Positions 9,601-17,865 of a stretch of 46,738 nt of DNA are shown in pieces. How positions within the stretch are numbered: position 1 is the stretch's first letter; each line of letters starts with the position of its first letter. The notes under the pieces are model-generated. The model was not told the DNA's origin, ran no database searches, and saw only the letters and a list, made by a program, of their open reading frames with translations. Source of the DNA: a virus; IMG/VR virus record IMGVR_UViG_3300007770_000024, positions 1-46,738 of that record, one strand, 5' to 3'. The position numbers and the translations under genes were made by a program.

Positions 9601-12600
9601 GAAAAAGACTTTATTCAGAATGTTGCATTAACCCAGACCCTTACGCAGCAAAAGAAAAACACTTGGCCGATCAAATTGGACCTGACGAGGCTAAAAAAGC
9701 AATCGACAGAGAAAAAATAGAAAACACCGTATTTATCAAGGACATGATTCCGTGGATAGCTGATCCAAAATATTTAGAAAACTTGCTCCCACCGCTTTTT
9801 TGTGGCCCAGATGCTCCAAATGGAATTGTCAAACTACAACAACCTTCAATGGCATATTCTTTCGACAAGATGTTAAGAGGTCTTTTCGAAGAGGTAGAAA
9901 ATACTTTCAACAAGGATGTTAAAAAATATAAAAAAATGATTATGTCTTCATCAACTCCGTGGAAAGATGCTAACGCCACAGATCCTGATGCTGGTCACCA
10001 AACCTTCGGAGACTCAGTAAGCACGTGGCTAGACATGCTCGTTTCTATGATTTTGCCATTTGGAGATGATCCAGAGCCAAGCAGCACACAGGCAAAGAAC
10101 ATGGCATTCAAAATGAACACTGCTGCCGGAATTGTTTCGCCAGAAGGAAATCTTCTTGTTGCAAAAGAATTGCGACAACAGTTAGACCCTGAAGATATGA
10201 ATTTAAAGTTTCATAAAGGTGACTATGTTGAGGGTTTTGAAATTTCATTTAAAGCAAAAGCAAAAAAAATAACATACTACGAAAACAGATCTACTGAACC
10301 AAAAGTGATTCCGCTTCTCGACCCGAACGACCTTGATGAACTTGGAGTGCCGCAAATGATCACTCTCGACCCCGGAGAATATCGAACAGATGTTGTTTAT
10401 ATTGATCCCAATTATAATGATGCCCTGTTTACAAAAATTGCAACAACAGGAGAGCTGGAACAAAGCGAAACAACAGCAGCCGAAGATCTGAAGAAGATGG
10501 TTCAAGAAGGTCCGTTAAAGTCTATATTCAGCGACCAGACCAGCAGTGATAAATTTTTCAACACTGTTCTTGCCACCTCTGAGTTTGATGACTTATATGA
10601 GGCGGTTATTATTCAAGTGTATAAGCGCTTCTTGGAAAAAACAAAGGATAGTGGATTTTTTCAACGAAATATTTTTAAACGCTTAAAATTAGAAAGTGGG
10701 TCGCCCCCGCTATCCCCAATTGTCGCAAAAGACGGCCAATGCCAACCCTATTCGGAACAGGTTGGAGCCAACCCAGACTTTATGAACGCTGGAACTTTCG
10801 TTGCGAAGGTTAAAGAAAGAAGAGAAGAATTACAATGTAAGGTAGAAGATCCAGAAGCACAAGCAATGCAGGAAGCGGTGGTTGAAATGATCGCAAGACT
10901 TCAAACTATTCAAGTGTTCCTAAAGCTTCTTTTCGCCGCCTCGTTGTTTGACTTTGAAAATGTGTTCAATAGTCAGGTGGTGCAAGAGATGATTGCCACC
11001 GAACTCGGCGAGGACATGCTAAAAACAGGCTCTCAACGACAGAACATAAGCACCCAAGAAAGAATCTCCAGAACAGCCCAGCGGATTGCCATCGGCATTA
11101 TCGACTCTAAAGAAGATTCTGCCCTGAAAGATGCTCAAATTGTTCAAGTGATGAAAGATAAGAAAATGAAATACAATTCCGCACTTGATATTGTTGAAAG
11201 TGGCGAAGGCCCAAAAATAGAAAACGTTTCTTTGAAAGATCCGCTAACAGGTGAAGAAATTGAAGTAAGAACAGGCAGTCAGGCTCTGCTCTTCTTGGCA
11301 AAAGAAGAAATGCCAGAGATAAAAGAGCTTTATAAAGAAAAGATGAAGCACCTACTGCCTCAAGATAATGTTTTTGATCGATCTGATCCTAAAAGATTTT
11401 TTAGTCGTATTGCGTACAGTGATTTTGTTGAAATGCCTTTCGGAGTCAATAACGCTGGTCCAACACTGCTTGACGGAGGAATTCCCAGAAGACTGATAGA
11501 AACAGCACCAAAGAAAGGCCACCCAGTTTACCCGAGATTTCAAAGAATTAGAGAGAAGGGTTTTGACGGAGGTTTGTTTTTTGAAAGATATGTTGAGATA
11601 GTTCCAAGAGAGTTGCCAGAGGGAACAAAGGATCAACTAAAGAAATTAATAGAAGTTGCCGACCCTGATACAAAATCAACGCTGGAGTGGATGCTCGGCG
11701 GATTTGCTCACAATCAGTTTCCCGATGCAAATTACAGTCACAGAGGAAAAATAAATCTTGATCGCGCCAAAGTTCATTTCCCAAGAATGAAAAGGATATC
11801 GGTCAATCAAAGCGGATTTGAAGGTTTATCTGAAAGTGATCCAAAATTCACTAAACCCGCTGGAAACACTGGGATTGACATTAATTTACAAATATATAAG
11901 ACGCTAATCAACTTGCCCTACACGACGTATTTTGAGCCAATAAAGTTTGGTGTTCGCCTTAGCTTGGTGGTGTCTGAGAATAGCGATGTTAATTTTAAAA
12001 AAATAGAAGAAGAATATAACAACTATCTAGACAGCATCATTGCGGAAGATGATGGTTTCGCTACCATGCTAAAAGCCCAGAAGATAAGAGATAAGATTTT
12101 AGAAGAAAAAGTTTTAATGCTAGAACAGGTGCATACCGGCGGAGAAAGATTTTTGGTCCTGCCTCTTATTGATGAGTCTGAATCACCATTTGCTCCCTCT
12201 ACCAAGTTTATCGATGTTGTGGGAGAGGACACTGCCGACAATCACCTTCTTTTAGATTCAGTTGATTATTTCAAAGTCAAAACCACTACAGGAGCTACAG
12301 ATCAGCGAACGAGCGGCGATATGAGAGATGCTATCGAAAACAGTCCCGAGGGCAAGGCTATAATTGATGGTGTTTTCAAAATGGATAGATTCTTTAGCGC
12401 AATGACCGCAAATCACATCGTTGCTTTTGACGTGGCTTATCCGCAGATTGTGGATATTTTCAACGCCACAAAAGCCCATCTCGGATCTTTGATAGATGTT
12501 ATCAGCAACATTGGACAGTACGAAGAACCAATGCTCGATGATATTGAGGACTCAATTGATATCAAGCCTTGGTGGGAGACAATAAGTATCGACTGGGAAG

Positions 12601-14066
12601 ATGTGCCCATTTTCCTTTTGCAAATGTTGGCGAGCATGGTCGACCCAACGTGGAGGTCCAATTGGATTTGGCAAGGTGGCATTGGTCCAATAACACCCAT
12701 TGGCATTGCGGCAAAGCTTCTAGGTCCAGATCCAACAGGAGAAGAAGATCGCACCGAAAACGAGATAAAGAAGCAGTGTTTTGACACACTGTCTGCAAAA
12801 ATAAACGCTTCCAAAGACATTCTTAAAAAAGCTGCTGATGCTCTTGCTGCAAATAAAAAGCCCGGAGGCGCCACAGAAAAGTTCTGGCCATCCTTGTCTT
12901 TTGAAGAGCAGAGGACACTCCTAGACTTTCATATGCACGATATTATATCCAAGTACGGAATGAGTTCGATGGACTGGGCACAGCAAAACGGTGATACCAT
13001 TTACATTCAAAACGGATATGTGCTGACTGGGGACAAGAGAATTGAAACTGTTGGGATTGACACGGAGACAACGGACTATCAGGATGAAGTCTCCACCATC
13101 CTCAATGCCAGTTCGTTCAACCCAGGCACTTACGAAGGCGACTACATGCTTAAGAGATATCCTCGAAAGATACAGGAGTCTTATAATATATTTTCTTTTG
13201 TAAGTGAATATCTTGAAGGATATTACGGAGTTATGATGCAAAATCCGGAACTTCAACAGGGAATCTATTTGCCGGGTAAAGAGTGGCCCGAGATGGACCT
13301 TGGACTCGTTGAATTAAGAAATGCTTTGGCAAGGTTTTTGAGCGGTTTGAAATTTAATTCTTACAAATATACTCTCGGCGTTGACAAGTTTAATCCTTGG
13401 CCTGTTGATTTTCTCTATATCTCACAACCGCAAATATCTGAACACGCCGGTAAAAATATAGCTACACCGATACAGTGGGGAGATCCCGAATATGCAGGAA
13501 TGAACTTCGGTCACTACAACGCACATCCAATGGTTGTTGAAGATAAGGGACCCGTGAAACACGGCTACCCCTCGCTTATCCACAGCAGTCTTTCTATAGC
13601 AGATACACACAGGTCGATATGGCAGGGTTTCGAGGCGCAAATATATAAGGAACATATAGCTTTGAAAAGTCTCGACGATCAGCTTTCCATTGCGCTGGTC
13701 GGTATTGGGGCAACCGCTGGTCGCCCAAGAGCACCGCTATCGCCGTCAGACTTCTCTGATGATGGAAAGACACAAGCGTTCAAAGGGTATAGGGGCGGAC
13801 TAGGCGAGTTTCAAGTCTTCCATCCAGATGGCTTTAAAAAATATAGCGCCTACACTCAGGGCTCTTGGATTAATTTACCACACTTGTCTCCTTATTATCT
13901 TGCAGCTTATTATTTCTCTAAGTCGCCTCTCATAGAGGCCGGTGCCAATGAATCGCTCGGCAAAGACAATCCGGCGTGGAAACATTCTGAAGGCAAGGGA
14001 CAGTTTGGCAAATGGAAATTAACCCCACCAGAGGAGGTTACTTCATCCAAAAAAACTTGGTTCTAA
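6657..14066 (+). CDS. Giant baseplate-region virion protein (2469 residues), unknown fold
   Basis: A single uninterrupted 2469-residue reading frame between the spike and gp25 genes. I recognise no domain. It is mostly charged and globular in composition, with helical regions in the middle and strand-rich parts near the end. Three hydrophobic stretches stand out: residues about 761-778 (VAICAALILLIPAIWQLI), 805-835 (rich in I, L, V and M) and about 1985-2000 (IFLLQMLASMV). These could be membrane-active, as in a protein delivered or exposed on injection, or buried helices. A cluster of Cys residues occurs near residues 1000-1012. No clear Shine-Dalgarno site precedes the ATG, only an A-rich run after the preceding stop. 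Its place suggests a baseplate or tail-tip part. A tape measure is possible by size, but the chain is not the long coiled coil expected. Confidence 0.75.
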   Translation: MTNTIEIKIDVIDYKQQIQNVTNAWSAAAADGKAAPDPGIDVELLYREALKLTKVKVGEVAVKGGPFADAVDLLELKNAANSTPAGVSQPHNCDPSHPDYVGGYGAGNDPDPEVDTDGKLVVKSVGVWYTVEADQAKITEENIKKDPAIAPIVSDAQKPWMDKADGTIELLNIDGENYWACIVRTSAKVGSDWVQKKLNAWSSLGKIEGGGVSLDSGRKWYRNKDMSGDPVPNTQDPRVPALHRFIKHWTIDMAQIEKKDWYEEEATLGTLKELGENQLESDLGANLKQIDLFANWLIINMETFPIRTEFGLDWGTKNYIAIPSAERVWRILVHDNVKTELKKDTAKLGAHLATQKETTQKEPIVFWSGGIARRFGLAPSGLARDLNVVASILEAYQKEIKKSKTMTTPVDLAIYADKLRDFPSAFQTLLEQQKGYKGVAPNLNDDLKDQFQIQIDKNWKIVAISNKRVGKGVSSTDEGVLVTGDAVKAEYFEVGIPPVGVVLGDSTVLHYLHQSAKILDKIGSPEGVKLYHWSDFLKDFHYPFPEIKPVGGPVTEVLDDIINFGLPPGGLNDVFADPDGRISGKLLHNINRQADATYNLIGERIFGGQILSKRMTRIQSVEDMFGQMLHKVSIAELIGIAFKCLAKYTDLAGYLDAGCGYAIETLGLEKAEKELLPMLEKKDPQTAAFLRQKLDDMKAMLVGAQSGQWISAATDNKVVATVDKADATGFMKEAGSKDVKAQLDKGLKNILSGLETSSPERVAICAALILLIPAIWQLIKEDIDEEKLWRSMKKRLRVFIMADFPIIDFLGAIGDMVVQIMLNVVRDILMSLIERIIGKIDQYCSESADSDLINSDPEDSPYNQGNINDIIRENASPEEFAKAIADVTAELGSTENVITFVDFTDFFDDLSEKLSVSELCSLMGGQVSQALRSRIELLVQESHPNLLPLLKRRILFEKIFKSISAVVDPSACRRLVEEHEERKRLYSECCINPDPYAAKEKHLADQIGPDEAKKAIDREKIENTVFIKDMIPWIADPKYLENLLPPLFCGPDAPNGIVKLQQPSMAYSFDKMLRGLFEEVENTFNKDVKKYKKMIMSSSTPWKDANATDPDAGHQTFGDSVSTWLDMLVSMILPFGDDPEPSSTQAKNMAFKMNTAAGIVSPEGNLLVAKELRQQLDPEDMNLKFHKGDYVEGFEISFKAKAKKITYYENRSTEPKVIPLLDPNDLDELGVPQMITLDPGEYRTDVVYIDPNYNDALFTKIATTGELEQSETTAAEDLKKMVQEGPLKSIFSDQTSSDKFFNTVLATSEFDDLYEAVIIQVYKRFLEKTKDSGFFQRNIFKRLKLESGSPPLSPIVAKDGQCQPYSEQVGANPDFMNAGTFVAKVKERREELQCKVEDPEAQAMQEAVVEMIARLQTIQVFLKLLFAASLFDFENVFNSQVVQEMIATELGEDMLKTGSQRQNISTQERISRTAQRIAIGIIDSKEDSALKDAQIVQVMKDKKMKYNSALDIVESGEGPKIENVSLKDPLTGEEIEVRTGSQALLFLAKEEMPEIKELYKEKMKHLLPQDNVFDRSDPKRFFSRIAYSDFVEMPFGVNNAGPTLLDGGIPRRLIETAPKKGHPVYPRFQRIREKGFDGGLFFERYVEIVPRELPEGTKDQLKKLIEVADPDTKSTLEWMLGGFAHNQFPDANYSHRGKINLDRAKVHFPRMKRISVNQSGFEGLSESDPKFTKPAGNTGIDINLQIYKTLINLPYTTYFEPIKFGVRLSLVVSENSDVNFKKIEEEYNNYLDSIIAEDDGFATMLKAQKIRDKILEEKVLMLEQVHTGGERFLVLPLIDESESPFAPSTKFIDVVGEDTADNHLLLDSVDYFKVKTTTGATDQRTSGDMRDAIENSPEGKAIIDGVFKMDRFFSAMTANHIVAFDVAYPQIVDIFNATKAHLGSLIDVISNIGQYEEPMLDDIEDSIDIKPWWETISIDWEDVPIFLLQMLASMVDPTWRSNWIWQGGIGPITPIGIAAKLLGPDPTGEEDRTENEIKKQCFDTLSAKINASKDILKKAADALAANKKPGGATEKFWPSLSFEEQRTLLDFHMHDIISKYGMSSMDWAQQNGDTIYIQNGYVLTGDKRIETVGIDTETTDYQDEVSTILNASSFNPGTYEGDYMLKRYPRKIQESYNIFSFVSEYLEGYYGVMMQNPELQQGIYLPGKEWPEMDLGLVELRNALARFLSGLKFNSYKYTLGVDKFNPWPVDFLYISQPQISEHAGKNIATPIQWGDPEYAGMNFGHYNAHPMVVEDKGPVKHGYPSLIHSSLSIADTHRSIWQGFEAQIYKEHIALKSLDDQLSIALVGIGATAGRPRAPLSPSDFSDDGKTQAFKGYRGGLGEFQVFHPDGFKKYSAYTQGSWINLPHLSPYYLAAYYFSKSPLIEAGANESLGKDNPAWKHSEGKGQFGKWKLTPPEEVTSSKKTWF

Positions 14067-14114
14067 TAATGAAAAATAAATGCAAATAATATTTAACTTA
14101 AAGGAAAAAAGATA

Positions 14115-14513
14115 ATGGCCCAAGGATATTCACCTCATTTACCGCTAACAGTTGATTCTGTAGACGGATTTTACAAATTAAATAAAACATATAAAGAGTT
14201 CATAACCCAGAATCTTAAAATGTTGTTATTAACGGTTCCCGGAGAGAGAATGATGGACCCTGAGTTTGGGGTTGGCCTGTATCAATTCTTATTTGAAAAT
14301 GCCCCTCAAGACAGCATATCGCACGCAATACAGGAGCAAGTGCTTAGATATATGCCGTTTATTGAGATTCATGATATCTCGTTTAATCGGGGCGGCGGGA
14401 ATCATGCCCTGCCCGATGAGCTTGACCCACATTATTTACGAGTGTCGGTGACATTTAAAATCATTCCATTAGATCTGGTGGAAATATTAGAAATAACTAA
14501 ATTTTTAGACTAA
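14115..14513 (+). CDS. Baseplate wedge protein gp25-like (GPW/gp25 family)
   Basis: A 132-residue baseplate wedge protein of the family shared by T4 gp25, phage P2 gpW and type VI secretion TssE. The signature GERMMDPEFGVGLYQFLFE lies at residues 43-61, and a conserved-looking helix after it (DSISHAIQEQVLRYMPFIEI) completes the core. It starts the wedge with gp6 and is followed by the gp6-like gene as in T4. AAGGA at 14101-14105 lies 9 bases before the ATG. The gap after the giant gene (14067-14114) is AT-rich and may carry a promoter, but no clear element is visible. In spite of an old 'lysozyme' label for this family, no catalytic activity is expected. Confidence 0.92.
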   Translation: MAQGYSPHLPLTVDSVDGFYKLNKTYKEFITQNLKMLLLTVPGERMMDPEFGVGLYQFLFENAPQDSISHAIQEQVLRYMPFIEIHDISFNRGGGNHALPDELDPHYLRVSVTFKIIPLDLVEILEITKFLD

Positions 14514-14541
14514 TTATAGAGAAGAAAAAGGAAAAGGCCGA

Positions 14542-16338
14542 ATGCCCAAGACACCCAAAAAGCCAGCCATAAAATATACGAGCCGCGACTTCCAATCAAT
14601 TCGAGAAGATTTGCTCAACTACGCAAAACAATATTATCCAACAACGTATAAAGATTTTAATGAGGCTTCCTTTGGTTCGTTAATGATGGACACCGTTGCT
14701 TACGTCGGTGATATTTTGTCTTTCTATCTAGACTATCAGGCCAATGAATCGTTTTTGTCTACTGCGATTGAGTATGAAAATGTTTGGAAACTTGCACGCC
14801 AATCGGGTTATCGAGCAGGAGCCACATCAACCTCCACCGGTCTTCTAACTTTTTATGTATTAGTTCCGGTCACAACGGTAGGTACAGGCCCAGATACGAA
14901 CTACATGCCCTTTCTTAAGAGGGGAAGTAAATTTTCGAGTACAACAGGCAACGTTTTTACTTTGCTGGAAGACGTAGATTTTAAAAACTCTGACAATCAA
15001 GTTGTTGTTGCAAATGTTAATTCGACAACCGGCGTTCCCACTTCATTTGCAGTTAGAGCAAAGGGGAGAATTATTTCTGGTGAACTGGCAGTTGAAGAAA
15101 AGAAGGTTGGTCCGTTTGAAAGGTTCAGAAAGGTGGAGCTAAATGCTCAGAATGTATCCGAAATCGTTTCGGTTGTGGATGATCTTGGAAAGGATTATCT
15201 CGAAGTGGATTATCTCTCACAGGACGTAGTGTTTGTTCCCGTGATTAATACCGGAGATAACAGAGATACCGCACCTAACATTATGAGACCCGTTTCTGTT
15301 CCAAGGCGCTTTACTGTTGAGTCTGAACCTTCGAGAACGATTCTACAATTTGGATATGGACAAGAGGGAGAGAAATTAGGCTACTTAGAGCCGAATAAAG
15401 TCGTTCTAGACCAGCACGGTAGAGATCATATTGTCGATACCTCTTTTGACCCTGTTAATCTTATAGGAAATGACAAGATGGGAATCGCCCCAGCGAACAC
15501 GACCTTGACAATAGTTTATCGCGTAAATACAAGCGAGAATTCAAACGCGGTCACTAACTCCATAAAAGAGGTTGTAGATCCGAGGTTTGAGTTTCCATCT
15601 CAAGAGACACTAACACCTGCAAAGGTTGCTTCCGTGGTCTCAAGCCTTGAAGCTATTAACGAAGAGCCAATCATTGGAAACGTTTCAGAGTTGTCCTCGG
15701 AAGAGCTTAGGGTCCGCGCCATTGATAGCTATGCTTCTCAAAATCGAGCAGTCACGAAACAGGATTACGAAAGCTTGACCTATAGAATGCCGAAAAAATT
15801 TGGGGCAATCAAGAGAGCGGCCCTGGTACAAGATACAGATTCCTTAAGGCGAAATCTAAATTTATATGTTATTTCAGAAGATTACAATGGTAAGCTAGTG
15901 GCAACAAATCAAACTATAAAAGAAAATTTAAAAACTTGGATAAATCATTATAAAATGATTAACGATACTGTTGACATTCTAGATTCAAAAATTGCTAACT
16001 TTGGTATTCAATTCAAGGCAATTTCGGAACCCGGAAACAATAAATATGACCTTCTTGCTGCCGCAGTGACAAGGATAAAAGAGGGCTTTATAGAACGCTC
16101 TTATAATATTGGAGAAGCAATAAGTAAAAGTGATATTTTATTTCTCTTAAAGCAGGTCCCCGGAATCTTGGACGTTGTTGATGTCGAAATCATCAATAAG
16201 TCAGGCGGCGCATACTCAGATTTGAATTATGATATTGAAGACCATACTTCTCTCGATGGCAGGTATATTCTCGCTGAAGAGAACATAATCTTTGAAATAA
16301 AATACCCAGACGCAGACATTAAAGGTACAATAGTTTAA
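14542..16338 (+). CDS. Baseplate wedge protein gp6-like (baseplate J family)
   Basis: A 598-residue wedge protein matching T4 gp6 and the baseplate J family. The N-terminal helical region is diagnostic: DFQSIREDLL, then FNEASFGSLMMDTVAYVGDI and FYLDYQANESFLSTA at residues about 16-75. The central part has strand-rich domains, and the C-terminal half contains the 'ELRVRAIDSY...RAVTKQDYESLTY' core typical of J-type proteins near residues 390-415, ending in a domain with SKSDILFLLKQVPGILDVVDV. In T4, gp6 dimers link neighbouring wedges and form the ring that drives sheath contraction. The gene follows gp25 by 28 bases, with an A/G-rich GAAAAAGGAAAAGG leader. Confidence 0.93.
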   Translation: MPKTPKKPAIKYTSRDFQSIREDLLNYAKQYYPTTYKDFNEASFGSLMMDTVAYVGDILSFYLDYQANESFLSTAIEYENVWKLARQSGYRAGATSTSTGLLTFYVLVPVTTVGTGPDTNYMPFLKRGSKFSSTTGNVFTLLEDVDFKNSDNQVVVANVNSTTGVPTSFAVRAKGRIISGELAVEEKKVGPFERFRKVELNAQNVSEIVSVVDDLGKDYLEVDYLSQDVVFVPVINTGDNRDTAPNIMRPVSVPRRFTVESEPSRTILQFGYGQEGEKLGYLEPNKVVLDQHGRDHIVDTSFDPVNLIGNDKMGIAPANTTLTIVYRVNTSENSNAVTNSIKEVVDPRFEFPSQETLTPAKVASVVSSLEAINEEPIIGNVSELSSEELRVRAIDSYASQNRAVTKQDYESLTYRMPKKFGAIKRAALVQDTDSLRRNLNLYVISEDYNGKLVATNQTIKENLKTWINHYKMINDTVDILDSKIANFGIQFKAISEPGNNKYDLLAAAVTRIKEGFIERSYNIGEAISKSDILFLLKQVPGILDVVDVEIINKSGGAYSDLNYDIEDHTSLDGRYILAEENIIFEIKYPDADIKGTIV

Positions 16339-16340
16339 AA

Positions 16341-17861
16341 ATGGCAATCAAACGATATCTTTCTATAGCAGACACAACAATAACAGACGCATTTGCAGCT
16401 AATTTGTCAACTCGCGGAACTGGATCTAACATGGGCGCTTCAGATATCTCTGAGGTCTTCACTGTTTACGGTCAGGTTTCAAATTCCTCGGGAGTTGCAT
16501 ATGAAAACGCAAGAGCATTATATAAGTTTCCCGCCGACACAACAATGGTCACGGATCGCGCCAGCGGAGAAATCCCAGTAAGCGGGAGCGTTAATTTTTA
16601 TTTAAGACTGTACAATGCTAAGCATTCACAAACACTCCCTTCCAACTTCTCCTTAACTGTTGCTGCGGTCTCTCGATCTTGGGAAGAAGGTGTCGGCCTT
16701 GACATGGAAGACTATTCAGACCTAACATATGATGACGTGGGGGCAAATTGGGAGCGCTCTGCTGCAAATACTTCATGGACATCTCAGGGTGGAGACTTCC
16801 ACACTGCTTCTTGGGATTTGTCATCGTCTTTTGATGTCTATCTCGACAAGGGAACGGAAGATATTGAACTGGATGTTACAACTTTGGTCGAGCAGTGGAT
16901 GAATAGCGCCGGAAACGTGCTCGGATCTAAATCAAATTATGGCGTAGGGGTTTTCTTAAAAGCGAGCCACGCCTCAGAACAAAGATCATATTATACAAAG
17001 AAGTTTTTTACAAGAGGAACAGAGTTTTTCTTTAAGCGCCCTGTTATTGAGGCGCGCTGGGATTCCTCCAGAAAAGATAATCGAGGAAATTTCTATCTAA
17101 GCAGTTCTCTTGCGCCAGCAGCCGATAATCTAAACACACTATATCTATACAATCGCGCCCGAGGAAAGCTTGCTAATATACCGGGACTGGGCAACACGCA
17201 AGATAAAGATACAAAAATATATTTAAGCGTTTATCCGTCTCTTGGCGGAGAAAGAAAAAGACTTCCAGACGGTGGTGGGGTTGTCGCCGATGGCAATAAA
17301 ATCGTGACAGGTTCTTGGGTTGCCACAGGCATTTACAGCGCATCTTTCCCATACTCAGGGTCGGAAACCACACTCTACGATGTTTGGTCAACTTCAAAAA
17401 CTTGGTCACCTTCGACTGAAATATATACAGGCTCTGCGATTGCGGTTAAACAATATGGCCAACTGGGCGTTCTTAGTAACAATTCTGACTCAAGATATGT
17501 CTTTTCAATACAGAATTTAAAATCGGAGTATTTGAAAAAAGAAAAAGTAAGATTAAAAGTATTTGCACGCCAAAAAGATTGGTGTCCCACAATCTACACA
17601 AAAGCAACTACCACAATTCCGTCCGAGGTTGTTGAAGATGTTTATTATAAAGTAACAAGAGCTAATGATAACTTGACCGCGATCAATTATGGCACGGGTA
17701 GCGCTTATCACACCCGGCTTTCATATGATATCAGTGGAAGTTATTTTGACTTAGATTGTGATCTTTTACAAGAGAATCACACATACAACATTAATTTTTT
17801 ATATTACGATGGGCAAAAATACAACGAACAACCAGAGACGTTTAAGTTTAGGGTGAAGTAA
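16341..17861 (+). CDS. Virion structural protein, DNRLRE/carbohydrate-binding-like
   Basis: A 506-residue protein rich in Ser, Thr, Tyr and Asn. The N-terminus 'YLSIADTTITDAFAANLSTRG' and later LDVTTLVEQWMNS with SNYGVGVFLKA resemble the beta-sandwich module of the DNRLRE type (CBM-like), spanning about residues 1-235. The remainder is strand-rich and may hold Ig-like folds. It lies between gp6 and the 3122-residue gene, where T4 has no equivalent, and its start is two bases after the gp6-like stop. It is most likely an exposed baseplate component that contacts glycans or neighbouring proteins. The domain call is by motif pattern only. Confidence 0.7.
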   Translation: MAIKRYLSIADTTITDAFAANLSTRGTGSNMGASDISEVFTVYGQVSNSSGVAYENARALYKFPADTTMVTDRASGEIPVSGSVNFYLRLYNAKHSQTLPSNFSLTVAAVSRSWEEGVGLDMEDYSDLTYDDVGANWERSAANTSWTSQGGDFHTASWDLSSSFDVYLDKGTEDIELDVTTLVEQWMNSAGNVLGSKSNYGVGVFLKASHASEQRSYYTKKFFTRGTEFFFKRPVIEARWDSSRKDNRGNFYLSSSLAPAADNLNTLYLYNRARGKLANIPGLGNTQDKDTKIYLSVYPSLGGERKRLPDGGGVVADGNKIVTGSWVATGIYSASFPYSGSETTLYDVWSTSKTWSPSTEIYTGSAIAVKQYGQLGVLSNNSDSRYVFSIQNLKSEYLKKEKVRLKVFARQKDWCPTIYTKATTTIPSEVVEDVYYKVTRANDNLTAINYGTGSAYHTRLSYDISGSYFDLDCDLLQENHTYNINFLYYDGQKYNEQPETFKFRVK

Positions 17862-17865
17862 AGAA

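Noticed and set aside
12437-12874. Minus-strand frames such as the 145-residue one opposite the giant gene
   Set aside because: All long minus-strand frames lie opposite plausible plus-strand genes, with odd residue composition and no ribosome site.
6657-14066. Tape measure assignment for the 2469-residue protein
   Set aside because: Size would permit it, but there is no extended coiled coil, and it sits between hub and wedge genes instead of after tube genes. Left as unknown.
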